A DNA stretch of 64,000 bases. Source: SAR324 cluster bacterium. Lineage in GTDB: Bacteria; SAR324; NAC60-12. This document shows positions 1 to 8,771 of this stretch, piece after piece. A model generated the notes under the pieces. The model worked only from the letters and a program-made list of their open reading frames with translations. It was not told the DNA's origin and made no database searches. Both the position numbers and the translations under genes were made by a program. Every line of letters begins with the position of its first letter. Position 1 is the stretch's first letter. Where the stretch lies: NCBI GenBank assembly GCA_028281495.1, contig JANQJU010000029.1:62001-126000 (forward strand). The letters run 5' to 3'.

Positions 1-1461
1 GCCATTCGAGAAAATATTCGTAGGGGTTCCAAAAAAGTAGTCATGGTTCCTGGTATTTTGTTTGCTGCCAGTCATGGCAAAAATGATATGCCAGTGGAAT
101 TACTGAGTATGAAAAAAGAATTTCCAGATATTGAATTTTTTTACAGTGCCGAAATGGGGATCAGTCCGTTACTGTTACAACTCTTCCAAGAACGCATCAT
201 CCAGGCAGAAGCGCAAGCTCAACGTATGATCAAACGAGAAGACACCTTGCTCGTTGTGGTAGGTAGGGGAACCACAGATTCCGATGTCAATTCAAACGTT
301 TATAAGCTCGCTCGAATGGTGGAAGAGGGAATGGGATTTGGCGCGTCTTACGTTTGTTATTCAGGGACAGCAAGACCTAAAGTGCAAAGTGGTTTGGAAT
401 TTGCGGCAAAAATGGGATTTTCTCGTCTCATTGTGATTCCATACTTTCTGTTCACTGGAGTCTTGATCAAGCGTATTTATCAGGCTGCCGATGTGGTCAG
501 TCAAGAGCATCCACAAATCGAAATTTTAAAAGCTGGATACTTAGGAGTTCACTCGCATGTCGCTAATGTTTGGGCTGAACGGGCTGAGGAAGGCGTAGAA
601 GGAAAAGCTGCGATGAATTGTAGTCTTTGTAAGTATCGTGTGCAAATTATCGGTTATGAAAACGAAGTTGGGAAAGTCCAGGAAGCACACCATCATCACG
701 TTCGTGGATTGAATGCAAAACACTCCCATAATTACTCCAATGGTAAGGACTCCCATCACAGGCATTCTCACCAAGACGCCTCGCATCACACGCACTCCCA
801 CCACGAGCCGCAACCGGAAATCGTTCCATATCAACCCCATCCAATAGAACAAGAAAGCTTTGGGATCATTGAAACCGGAATGGACTGGAGTTCTTACCCA
901 GAGAATCATCGTCCTGTGCTGCAACGCCTTGTACACACCACAGGGGATTTTTCGATTATCAAAGAAATCCGTATTACACCGGGTGCTGTAGGGATTGGGG
1001 TTAATTCACTGAGTCAAGGGATACGAATTATCACTGATGTGACTATGGTACAAAGTGGTCTGAAACGATTGTTGCTGCAACAATTAGGAGTGGATGTTGT
1101 ATGTGGTGTCCATGATCGAGAAACTCATCTTTTGGCAGAAGCTTCCACGATCACAAGGTCTGCTGCAGGAATCCGAAGAGCCTGGGAAAAGTATGGTGAT
1201 GAGGTCATTGTGGCAATCGGAGATGCACCTACAGCAGTTTTTGAAACCGTCCGGTTGATTCAGGAACAACAATGGCGTCCGCATTTGGTGATTGGGCTTC
1301 CAGTGGGATTTGTTGGAACGGAAGACTGTAAAGAAGCACTGCATCAATGTGTGGACACACCACAAATTACGAATTATGGAAATCGTGGAGGGTCACCTTG
1401 GGCTGCTGCGGCAGTGAATGCCTTACTGATCCAAGCTGTCAATCGTCTCGCATTATCTTGA
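1..1461 (+). CDS. cbiXC: CbiX-CbiC fusion: sirohydrochlorin cobaltochelatase / cobalt-precorrin-8 methylmutase (5' partial)
   Basis: The frame is open from the first base, so the start lies outside the window. The first visible part is the second half of the first CbiX repeat (FAASHGKNDMP), followed by a second chelatase-like half (VVVGRGTTDSD) and a long-CbiX tail. That tail has an MNCSLC cysteine motif, known in long CbiX proteins to bind an Fe-S centre, and a His-rich stretch at about 697-830 that probably handles cobalt. The C-terminal 200 residues are a complete CbiC, with LVHTTGD, TRSAAG, AIGDAPTA and GLPVGFVG. CbiX inserts cobalt at the start of the anaerobic corrin pathway; CbiC moves the C11 methyl to C12 near its end. 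The fusion thus joins two non-consecutive steps. It heads the visible cbi operon. Confidence 0.93.
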   Translation, partial: AIRENIRRGSKKVVMVPGILFAASHGKNDMPVELLSMKKEFPDIEFFYSAEMGISPLLLQLFQERIIQAEAQAQRMIKREDTLLVVVGRGTTDSDVNSNVYKLARMVEEGMGFGASYVCYSGTARPKVQSGLEFAAKMGFSRLIVIPYFLFTGVLIKRIYQAADVVSQEHPQIEILKAGYLGVHSHVANVWAERAEEGVEGKAAMNCSLCKYRVQIIGYENEVGKVQEAHHHHVRGLNAKHSHNYSNGKDSHHRHSHQDASHHTHSHHEPQPEIVPYQPHPIEQESFGIIETGMDWSSYPENHRPVLQRLVHTTGDFSIIKEIRITPGAVGIGVNSLSQGIRIITDVTMVQSGLKRLLLQQLGVDVVCGVHDRETHLLAEASTITRSAAGIRRAWEKYGDEVIVAIGDAPTAVFETVRLIQEQQWRPHLVIGLPVGFVGTEDCKEALHQCVDTPQITNYGNRGGSPWAAAAVNALLIQAVNRLALS

Positions 1462-1493
1462 TTATTTCACCTATTGATTCACCCCCCCAAGGC

Positions 1494-2642
1494 ATGACCT
1501 CCTCTGAGCGCAAGCCCTTTGATTTTAATATACGTGCTGACAATGGCTTACGTCGTGGTATCACGACTGGCACTTGTGCAACGGCTGCCTCGAAGGCAGC
1601 GTTATTAAAGTTGTTACTCGACCAAGAGCCGTCTGTGGTGCAGGTGAATCTGGTAGATGGCTTGCACTATGTAACGGTGCCGATTCAACAAATCGAACAA
1701 CAAAGTGATGGAAGAATCAAAGCCTCTGTCGTGAAAGATGCTGGAGATGATCCTGATGTGACACATAGGGCAACAATTTTTGTCTTGGTTCGTCCCAACA
1801 ACCTCCAAATCCTTCGTTTCTTTGCCGGTGTCGGGGTTGGTACGATCACCCAACCCGGGTTTGCATTTCCTGTTGGCGAACCGGCAATCAATCCCATTCC
1901 TCGACAAATGATGCGAAATGCAGTTGAAGAAGTGCTTGTCATAACAGGAGGTGATGCTGCGCAGGGTTTTGATTTAGAAGTAGGATGTGACAATGGAGTA
2001 GAACTCGCTAAAAAGACATATAACCCTCGATTAGGGATTGTGGGTGGGATCTCGATTTTAGGGACCACTGGAATTGTGGAACCGAAGTCCTTATCTTCGT
2101 GGTTGGCGTCAATTGATTTATACATCCGTATTGCCTTGGCAAATCATCCAGAATCCATAGTATTCGCTCCGGGAAACTTAGGCCAAAAGTTTGCGCTGAA
2201 AACTTTAGGGCTCCCCCTGACACACGTTGTGCAAATGGCCAACTTTGTTGGATTTGCGCTCGATGCTTTGGATCGGCAACTGAAGGACGCTGGATACACG
2301 TTGCCCCAATTATGGATTGCTGGGCATCCAGGCAAATTAGCCAAGTTACTCAATGGCGATTGGGATACTCACTCTGGAGTGAGCCAAATGGCAATGCCCG
2401 CAGTGTGTCAAGCAGCGGAATCATTTGGTTTTGATCAAAAACTCATCGAACAATGCCAACAGGCAACCACAGTGGAACAGGTCATTCGGATTTTAGAAAT
2501 GGAAAGGTCATCAACTGCTTTTTGGGATTATGTCGAAATGCAGATTGCGGCTTTGGTGCAAGAACGTGTTTTTGCCATAGAACAGGTAAACATCCGACTC
2601 TTCAAAATTGATGGAACATTACTGCGGGGGCGATCTAGCTAA
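1494..2642 (+). CDS. cbiD: Cobalt-precorrin-5B C1-methyltransferase CbiD
   Basis: CbiD methylates C1 during anaerobic corrin ring contraction and is diagnostic of the oxygen-independent route. The protein opens with LRRGITTGTCATAASKAA, the family signature, and continues with GDDPDVT and the glycine-rich GVGVGTITQPG segment; 382 residues is normal length. I chose ATG 1494 because conserved sequence begins about 15 residues later. The frame is open upstream into the end of cbiXC, and no good Shine-Dalgarno sequence is seen, so translation may be coupled to cbiXC, which stops 33 bases earlier. Confidence 0.94.
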   Translation: MTSSERKPFDFNIRADNGLRRGITTGTCATAASKAALLKLLLDQEPSVVQVNLVDGLHYVTVPIQQIEQQSDGRIKASVVKDAGDDPDVTHRATIFVLVRPNNLQILRFFAGVGVGTITQPGFAFPVGEPAINPIPRQMMRNAVEEVLVITGGDAAQGFDLEVGCDNGVELAKKTYNPRLGIVGGISILGTTGIVEPKSLSSWLASIDLYIRIALANHPESIVFAPGNLGQKFALKTLGLPLTHVVQMANFVGFALDALDRQLKDAGYTLPQLWIAGHPGKLAKLLNGDWDTHSGVSQMAMPAVCQAAESFGFDQKLIEQCQQATTVEQVIRILEMERSSTAFWDYVEMQIAALVQERVFAIEQVNIRLFKIDGTLLRGRSS

Positions 2643-2694
2643 ATGATTTGTAGTTCGTGTTTTTAGCAATCCCTCTCATGTGAAAGACAGGAAA

Positions 2695-3444
2695 ATGACA
2701 ATAAATCCCAATTCAACATTAGGAACGTTTTATGGCGTCGGAGTGGGACCCGGTATTTCAGGAATGATCCCTGTTGCAGCACTGCAAGCGTTGCAGACAT
2801 GCGAGGTGATTGTATACCCGCGTGCGACCTCTCAAGAAACGTCGGCAGCACTCTGGTGTTTACGAGGGTTGGAACTACCTAAAGCTGAGTTCCAGGAGGT
2901 CGCATTTAAGATGGATCCGGATCGGAACGTTTTGCGTCAACACTACTTGGAACTAGCTCAAGAGCTTGCTGAATTACTCAAACAACAAAAAAATGTGGGA
3001 TATCTCACCTTAGGGGATGCATTAACGTATTCGACCTATGGTTACACCATCGCTGCTCTACAGGATGTACTTCCAGATGTTCCCCATAAAACGTTTCCTG
3101 GAATCACGAGTTATGCCTCTGTAGCAGCAGCCTTGAATTGGCCTTTGGGTGAGGGGAAAGAACGTACCTTGATTCTACCTTGTCCAGACGACATGGAATA
3201 TCTACGTCGTGATATCGAAACGCATGATATTGTTGTACTGATGAAAATCGGGAAGCGGCTTCCTCAAGTTTTGGCACTTTTGCACTCGATGGGGATTGCG
3301 CAGCATTGTGTGTTTGCCCGGCGGCTTGGTTTTGAAGAGGAACGGTTATGTGCGGATGTGTCTCAGTTGTCTGCTGAAGCAGATTCTGGGTATTTGTCCA
3401 CCATGTTGATTCGTCGCGCTCCTAGAGAAAAGCGTCATTCATGA
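2695..3444 (+). CDS. cbiL: Precorrin-2 / cobalt-factor II C20-methyltransferase CbiL
   Basis: This is an S-adenosylmethionine-dependent tetrapyrrole methylase adding the C20 methyl group. The N-terminal GTFYGVGVGPG loop, LTLGDALTYSTYGY and FPGITSYASVAAAL are the usual SAM and substrate segments of CbiL/CobI. ATG 2695 gives 249 residues; an in-frame GTG at 2680 would add five and cannot be excluded. The 3' end overlaps a possible cbiF start by ATGA at 3441-3444, showing tight operon packing. Confidence 0.92.
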   Translation: MTINPNSTLGTFYGVGVGPGISGMIPVAALQALQTCEVIVYPRATSQETSAALWCLRGLELPKAEFQEVAFKMDPDRNVLRQHYLELAQELAELLKQQKNVGYLTLGDALTYSTYGYTIAALQDVLPDVPHKTFPGITSYASVAAALNWPLGEGKERTLILPCPDDMEYLRRDIETHDIVVLMKIGKRLPQVLALLHSMGIAQHCVFARRLGFEEERLCADVSQLSAEADSGYLSTMLIRRAPREKRHS

Positions 3445-3464
3445 GAAAGGAAAGAGTGGTATCT

Positions 3465-4232
3465 ATGAAAGTGTACTTTATTGGAGCCGGACCCGGTGCG
3501 GCTGATTTGATCACAGTTCGCGGGGTCAAGGTTTTAGAACGAGTTCCGATGGTGATGTATGCCGGTTCATTGGTGAGTGAAGATATTTTGGATTACTGCA
3601 AGTCGAACGCGGAAATTGTCAATACCGCCTCGCTCAACCTAGAAGAGCAAATGGCTTGTTATGAGCGTGCGCAGCAAAATGGATGGGATGTGGCTCGTGT
3701 CCATTCAGGAGACCCCGCAATTTATGGAGCCACGGCAGAGCAAATGCGGCGTCTGGAAGCGATGCAGATACCTTATGAAGTGGTGCCTGGTGTGTCATCG
3801 TTTACAGCAGCAGCATCGTGTTTATCGACCGAATTGACGAAACCTAATGTATCGCAATCGATCATACTCACGCGAACTGCTGGGAGAGCGTCTAGTGTCC
3901 CCGATGGAGAAACGTTGGATACTTTGGCATCTCACAACGCAACGTTATGTATTTTTCTTTCAGGACCGCATCTTCCTAAAATCGTACAAACACTACGGGA
4001 ACATTATGAGGAAGATACTCCGATCGCATTGATCTACAAAGCCACTTGGCCAGAACAACGAATACACCGAAGCACTTTAGCCAAAGTGGTTGATGAAGTG
4101 CGGGTCCAAGAGTGGTCTCTGACCACGATGATGCTGGTGGGAGATGTCTTGCGTTCCGATCTGCCTGAAGAATCCAAGTTATATTCTGCACACTATACCC
4201 ATCGCTTTCGTAAAAAAGTAGCCAACGACTGA
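3465..4232 (+). CDS. cbiF: Cobalt-precorrin-4 C11-methyltransferase CbiF
   Basis: The tetrapyrrole methylase fold starts at MKVYFIGAGPGAADLITVRG and includes VMYAGSLV, VHSGDPAIYGA and EVVPGVSSF, all typical of CbiF/CobM. It methylates C11 before CbiG opens the delta-lactone. ATG 3465 is preferred over the overlapping ATG 3441, because AAAGGAAAG lies at a suitable distance before 3465 and homology begins there. The length is 255 residues, normal for the family. cbiG follows after 8 bases. Confidence 0.94.
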   Translation: MKVYFIGAGPGAADLITVRGVKVLERVPMVMYAGSLVSEDILDYCKSNAEIVNTASLNLEEQMACYERAQQNGWDVARVHSGDPAIYGATAEQMRRLEAMQIPYEVVPGVSSFTAAASCLSTELTKPNVSQSIILTRTAGRASSVPDGETLDTLASHNATLCIFLSGPHLPKIVQTLREHYEEDTPIALIYKATWPEQRIHRSTLAKVVDEVRVQEWSLTTMMLVGDVLRSDLPEESKLYSAHYTHRFRKKVAND

Positions 4233-4240
4233 AATGAGCC

Positions 4241-5011
4241 ATGCAACTTGGAATTTGGTTAGTACGTGAAGAAGCCTTGGAATTAGGTCTGTGGTTGCAA
4301 AAACATTTGCAGGGCGACTTATTCTGCCCTTGGAAATTTCCCGAAATGTCGGGCCACTCCCAATTTGTGCAAAAGTTCTATGGCTACCCCGGTTGGGTAT
4401 TGGTTATGACAACGGGGATTGCCGTGCGCTATCTGGAAGGTTTACCGCAGAGTAAATATACGGATCCAGCAGTCGTCGTCTTAGATGAAGGAGGACGATT
4501 TGCAGTGTCCTTGTTGAGTGGACATGAAGGCGGGGCCAATCAACTGGCTTACCAGGTTACGAATGTGACTGGAGCGATTCCAGTGATCACTACAGCAACG
4601 GAAAGTTTAAAACCCCTTGTATTGGGTATTGGGTGTCGTAAAGGGGTGAGCGAGGCCCAGATTGACTTCGCGATTCAACAAGCATTGGAAAATGTGAATC
4701 GGCATGTGAGAGAAATTCGTGAGATTGCCACGATTGATCATAAGGCCCAAGAACCTGGTCTGAAGGCTTGGTGTGAACGACGGAATCTTCCGTTGCGGAT
4801 CATTACTCAAGCACTGATTCAAAAACGTCCTTGGGTCACGAAACCTTCAGAGTGGGTACAAAAAACATTGGGAGTGGATGGGGTGTGTGAACCCTCTGCC
4901 TTATTGGCAAGTATCCGTGGAGAATTGATTTTGAAAAAGACCGCCTGGGATGGTGTTACCGTAGCCATTGTAGACGATGCAGCAGGAAATTTATGGGAAA
5001 ACTCTTTTTAG
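4241..5011 (+). CDS. cbiG: Cobalt-precorrin-5A hydrolase CbiG, short form lacking the central domain
   Basis: CbiG opens the ring delta-lactone and releases C20 as acetaldehyde. The N-terminal domain is clear (MTTGIAVRYL, DPAVVVLDEGG, SLLSGHEGGAN, VITTATES), as is the C-terminal domain (VLGIGCRKGVSEAQI, TLGVDGVCEPSALLAS). At only 256 residues it lacks roughly 90-100 residues of the linker domain found in, for example, Salmonella CbiG: VITTAT is followed almost at once by GIGCRKG. The frame is continuous, so this is a compact natural form rather than a frameshift. The 3' end overlaps cbiHJ by 19 bases. Confidence 0.9.
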   Translation: MQLGIWLVREEALELGLWLQKHLQGDLFCPWKFPEMSGHSQFVQKFYGYPGWVLVMTTGIAVRYLEGLPQSKYTDPAVVVLDEGGRFAVSLLSGHEGGANQLAYQVTNVTGAIPVITTATESLKPLVLGIGCRKGVSEAQIDFAIQQALENVNRHVREIREIATIDHKAQEPGLKAWCERRNLPLRIITQALIQKRPWVTKPSEWVQKTLGVDGVCEPSALLASIRGELILKKTAWDGVTVAIVDDAAGNLWENSF

Positions 5012-6570
5012 TATCAGTCGGTCCTGGATTTCGGGATTTGATTCCCCCGTTGGCAGAAAAGGCTATTCAAGCCAGTGATGCCTTGGTGAGTTATGATTTA
5101 TATCTACGATGGATCGAACCTTGGACCCGCCATAAAGCGATTCATTCATTTCCCCTCACCCAAGAACGGGGTCGCGCGCTCAAAGCCATCGCCTTAGCTC
5201 GCGAAGGCCATACTGTGAGTCTAATTTCGAGCGGAGATATCGGGGTTTATGCCATGGGGACCTTGGCTTTTGAACTGATGGAAGAACAGGAACCTTTCTC
5301 TGTTGAGGTCATTCCTGGCATTACCGCCGCCAATGCGTGTGCGTCTCTTTTGGGAGCACCACTTTCCCACGATTTTGCCACGCTTTCTCTTTCTGATCTA
5401 TTATGTCCTTGGGAATGGATCGAAAAGCGAGCAAGCCACATTGCTCAGGCAGATCTAGCAGCGGTATTTTACAATGTACAAAGCCGAACACGTCGAGAAG
5501 GAGTATATCGAATTCTCCAAATTTTATTGGAACACAAGACGCCCGATACGCTCTGCGGCATCGTGCGGAATGCCTTCCGAGAAGATCAAGAGGTGCAAAT
5601 CTGTACTTTGTACGATTTGTTAGAACGCCGATTCGACATGCTCACCACACTTGTCATTGGCAATCGGTTCACACGTAGGCGGGGTGTCTATTTATTCACT
5701 CCTCGGGGTTATGAAGGGTGGCAACGTTCAACCAATGGGAACGTCGATGAACCGGCGAACCGCAGTGACTCTGCGGGTCCTCTTTCGATCCATAGTGAAA
5801 TCCCGGAACGAGCAATATGGGTCTTTTCGGGCACGAGTGATGGCAACACCTTGGCACAGCAGATTCAAGAAGAGGGAATGCCAGTAGTTATCTCAACAGC
5901 TTCAGAATATGGCAAACGGGTGGTGCAACAACAGCATCCGGAAATCCCTGTAATCACAGGGTATAAAGGGCAATCCATGCGTCGTAAGTTGCTTCAAAAA
6001 ACAATGGCTCGTGTGATCGTTGATGGGACGCACCCCTTTGCTGTTGGGATATCCCAACAATTGATGCAGTTGGCAGGTGAGCTTCATATTCCCTATGTTC
6101 GTTACGAACGTGCGCCTAGCCCGATGTTAACCGATGCTCATTACTGCAGTTCGATGATAGATGCAGCAGAAACAGCTGTGGAACTCGGACATCGCATTTT
6201 TTTAGCAACGGGATCTAAAGACTTGTCCATTTTTTTGCAAACAGCTCAGACGACTCAATGTGAGTGGTTCGTGCGTCTTACTCCAGATCCTGGGATGTTG
6301 CAGAACGCTCTCGATGCAGGAATCGCATATAACCATATATGCGCGATGCAAGGACCGTTTTCTCAAGCGCAAAATGAGCAGCTTTGGAAAGATTGGCAAA
6401 TCGATTGTGTGGTGACCAAAGATTCTGGTGAAGCCGGAGGGTTTCCTGCAAAGGCCTCAGCCGCACAAAACTTGAAAATTCCGCTCGTGGTTGTCCAACG
6501 TCCTCAATTGTCGTATCCGTTGGTGATGGAGCGGATGGGAGATATTGTGCGGCATGTGCGTGGTTTATGA
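4993..6570 (+). CDS. cbiHJ: CbiH-CbiJ fusion: cobalt-precorrin-3 C17-methyltransferase / precorrin-6 reductase
   Basis: Residues 1 to about 235 form a C17-methyltransferase (LFLVSVGPGFRDLIPP, LISSGDIGVYAMG, EVIPGITAANACASLLGAPLSHDF). It contracts the ring by linking C17 methylation to lactone formation. After a linker of about 40 residues, the C-terminal part (WVFSGTSDGNTLA, VDGTHPFAVGISQQL, PYVRYERAP, VVTKDSGEAGG) is CobK/CbiJ, the pyridine-nucleotide-dependent precorrin-6 reductase. Both are full length. The start overlaps cbiG. It is the last gene of the plus-strand cbi run; the next gene, 10 bases on, is convergent. Confidence 0.92.
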   Translation: MGKLFLVSVGPGFRDLIPPLAEKAIQASDALVSYDLYLRWIEPWTRHKAIHSFPLTQERGRALKAIALAREGHTVSLISSGDIGVYAMGTLAFELMEEQEPFSVEVIPGITAANACASLLGAPLSHDFATLSLSDLLCPWEWIEKRASHIAQADLAAVFYNVQSRTRREGVYRILQILLEHKTPDTLCGIVRNAFREDQEVQICTLYDLLERRFDMLTTLVIGNRFTRRRGVYLFTPRGYEGWQRSTNGNVDEPANRSDSAGPLSIHSEIPERAIWVFSGTSDGNTLAQQIQEEGMPVVISTASEYGKRVVQQQHPEIPVITGYKGQSMRRKLLQKTMARVIVDGTHPFAVGISQQLMQLAGELHIPYVRYERAPSPMLTDAHYCSSMIDAAETAVELGHRIFLATGSKDLSIFLQTAQTTQCEWFVRLTPDPGMLQNALDAGIAYNHICAMQGPFSQAQNEQLWKDWQIDCVVTKDSGEAGGFPAKASAAQNLKIPLVVVQRPQLSYPLVMERMGDIVRHVRGL

Positions 6571-6580
6571 CGAAGAAAGC

Positions 6581-8002
6581 TCATTGAATGGCTAGTTCAG
6601 GACTTAACGCATGGTGCTCAATGTGGTCAGCTAGCGACGCATAGCCGGCGGCATTGTAATGAAAACTACAGTGCCGCAAGGGAAAATAAGCAAGAGGGTC
6701 CTCCCATTGAGCCATAATCTCATCAAAGTCAATGAGAGGAATCTGGAGTTCACGTACAATTTCGCGGACTGTTTGAGAAGCTTCTACATAGCCTGACCGA
6801 TTGCATCCAGGAATGAAAACAAAATGGATTTCACTTTCCAAGGCTTGGGCTTCCTGTTTGGCTAATTGGAGGATATGACGGAAGTTTTTAGTGGCTTCCT
6901 CATGATTATTTTTTTGTTGTTTCAATAAAGACGGGTCATCACGGTGCAATGCCAATAAATTACGGACATTGCTCAAACTCACCAAGTTGCGAAAAATACC
7001 CGTGATCTTGTCGCTTTTTTGTTCATTCCACAATTTCAAATTTTCTGTCATCGAATCTGAAATTTTATTCAAGGTCTCAAACCAGAAAGCATCCACTTCT
7101 TGCTGTCGCAGGACTAGGTTTTGAGAATGTTCCTGTTGCAGGTATTGGCGCAATGGTGGAAATTGATATTCCGCATTCACCTGGAAGAAATCATTGGAGT
7201 AGTACATCCAAAGGACCACTTTGGTGTCGAGTTGCTTTCCATACTCCCGGATCGCAGCCAATTGACCTAAAGGACCATTCCCCCCGATACCCAAGCTAAT
7301 CGCTTTATATTTTTTTTGTTGTAACTGGCCTGCAACAGAGTTTTCCGTTTCAACACAAGCCCCTTGGGTGAAGGAATCGCCCACTAAAATGATAGTTTCC
7401 CCTGGTTTATCGTAAATCGTGTCATCGTTGTTGAAACCATATCGGTCTGCTTGATAGATGGCGCGCTGCCCACTTTCATTGCAGAAAACGGTCGTAACCT
7501 TAGAAATTCCACTGAGAGGAAAGAAATTATCTGCCTCAAATTGGAGTCCATAGTTTTGTTCAAAAAAAGCCGGATTATCCAGGAATGCATGAAAGGTGAC
7601 TGCTGGATAAGATTGGATCCCTTCTTCTTTTAAATCAGCAACCACTTCCATTTTATCCCGTTGATCGAACTCAACTCCCATCGACTCCGCGAGATCGGCG
7701 ATGTTGAATGAGGTTTCTTGCCACTCTTCCCATATTAGAAGGGATGCGTTGAAAATAAATAAGGTGATTAAGAAAAAGAAATGAGTGAGCGCGAGATTGA
7801 TCCGCGTTTCTATCTTAAACAGCAGAATGCTGAGCGTCCCAAATGTGGCCAATATTCCCAAAATCAACAGGGTGTTGAAAACTTGGTTGTGTAAGGTGAG
7901 GTTGGTATAAAGTATATAACCACAGGCGAGGAGGCCAAAAAAGCTGATCGTTAGTAAGTAGATCAAGCTAAACATTTCAATTCTGTGCGTGCTAGTAGAC
8001 AT
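6581..8002 (-). CDS. Membrane-anchored SGNH/GDSL-type hydrolase
   Basis: The first 95 residues hold three hydrophobic helices, and a soluble domain follows. It contains IILVGDSFTQG, the block I nucleophile motif of SGNH hydrolases, a GIGGNGPLGQL Gly/Asn block, and a late CSFHYNAAGYASLADHI that supplies a candidate catalytic His. Relatives act as esterases or O-acetyl transfer partners on surface polysaccharides; the substrate here is unknown. It is the last of four co-directional genes, after cbiE. Alternative start at 7975. It is convergent with cbiHJ with 10 bases between, so no room for a separate terminator. Confidence 0.72.
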   Translation of the reverse strand: MSTSTHRIEMFSLIYLLTISFFGLLACGYILYTNLTLHNQVFNTLLILGILATFGTLSILLFKIETRINLALTHFFFLITLFIFNASLLIWEEWQETSFNIADLAESMGVEFDQRDKMEVVADLKEEGIQSYPAVTFHAFLDNPAFFEQNYGLQFEADNFFPLSGISKVTTVFCNESGQRAIYQADRYGFNNDDTIYDKPGETIILVGDSFTQGACVETENSVAGQLQQKKYKAISLGIGGNGPLGQLAAIREYGKQLDTKVVLWMYYSNDFFQVNAEYQFPPLRQYLQQEHSQNLVLRQQEVDAFWFETLNKISDSMTENLKLWNEQKSDKITGIFRNLVSLSNVRNLLALHRDDPSLLKQQKNNHEEATKNFRHILQLAKQEAQALESEIHFVFIPGCNRSGYVEASQTVREIVRELQIPLIDFDEIMAQWEDPLAYFPLRHCSFHYNAAGYASLADHIEHHALSPELAIQ

Positions 8003-8013
8003 GGGTCCGATAC

Positions 8014-8049
8014 AAAATGAGTTTATGGAAAATGAGTTTATGGAAAATG
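8014..8049. repeat. 15-bp tandem duplication between cbiE and the SGNH gene
   Basis: The unit AAAATGAGTTTATGG occurs twice head to tail, followed by a partial third copy AAAATG. It begins 15 bases after the cbiE stop, in the leader of the SGNH hydrolase gene. Confidence 0.9.
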
Positions 8050-8064
8050 GCTGAGATTGTGTAA

Positions 8065-8736
8065 TTACAATTGGCTGGGCATAGGGTGAAGTGTGCGGAT
8101 AAGCATAATACTCATGTCACTGAAGTCACGGTTGCATTCGGCGAGAGTGCCTTGCCAACTGGCTTCTCGTTGTGTGAGGTGTTCCCAAACCTCAACCTGA
8201 TGGGAAGGGTCAATGCCTTGTTCAATCAAAAAAAAGGAGATGTCTTTTGGCATGAATTTCCAAGGGAGGGGAATGACAATCGCGTTCCGATGATCTTGTA
8301 GCGCATGAACGAGATGCTGTTTAAACGGTTCGATATCCCCACGACGATGGAAAGTCAGAAACGTGGTTTCATCAAAACAGACCTTCGCTTTCGAGGCTAA
8401 AACTTGGGCGGAACTGATTCCAGGTAGAGTATCAACTGAGTGGCCACAAGCACGTTCCACACGCTCCAAAAATTGGAAGCCGGAAAAATGAATATCCCCC
8501 ATAAACACGACCACACAAACTTTCCCCTCATGATGCAACTGGGCCGTCTTTTCCAACTGGGCGACCTGATCTTTGTATCCCATCGTAATGACTTCCGCAT
8601 GCTGAGAAAATAGCGGACGGACCAAATCTACGACGGTGGTAAAACCTGCAACAACCTCAGCTTTCTGAATCAATTCCTGCCCTTTTTGGGTTAGGTATTC
8701 TAGGCTCCCGGGTCCAATTCCTACACAAATGATCAT
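8065..8736 (-). CDS. cbiE: Cobalt-precorrin-7 C5-methyltransferase CbiE
   Basis: The 223-residue protein starts [19 protein letters not shown] and carries [23 protein letters not shown] and [15 protein letters not shown], the CbiE pattern. It methylates C5 of cobalt-precorrin-7. ATG 8736 is supported by AGGAGA six or seven bases upstream. There is no fused or adjacent CbiT, the C15-methylase/decarboxylase, so that step must be encoded elsewhere. The gene lies 35 bases after a TMTC-like gene in a minus-strand run and is separated from the other cbi genes by the SGNH gene. Regulation with the main cbi operon is therefore not obvious. Confidence 0.9.
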   Translation of the reverse strand: MIICVGIGPGSLEYLTQKGQELIQKAEVVAGFTTVVDLVRPLFSQHAEVITMGYKDQVAQLEKTAQLHHEGKVCVVVFMGDIHFSGFQFLERVERACGHSVDTLPGISSAQVLASKAKVCFDETTFLTFHRRGDIEPFKQHLVHALQDHRNAIVIPLPWKFMPKDISFFLIEQGIDPSHQVEVWEHLTQREASWQGTLAECNRDFSDMSIMLIRTLHPMPSQL

Positions 8737-8771
8737 AAATTTCTCCTGAAGAAAACAGTAAATAAATTCAG

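Noticed and set aside
2643..2694. Cobalamin riboswitch between cbi genes
   Set aside because: Spaces are too short and no B12-box-like sequence is seen; any riboswitch would lie upstream of the window.
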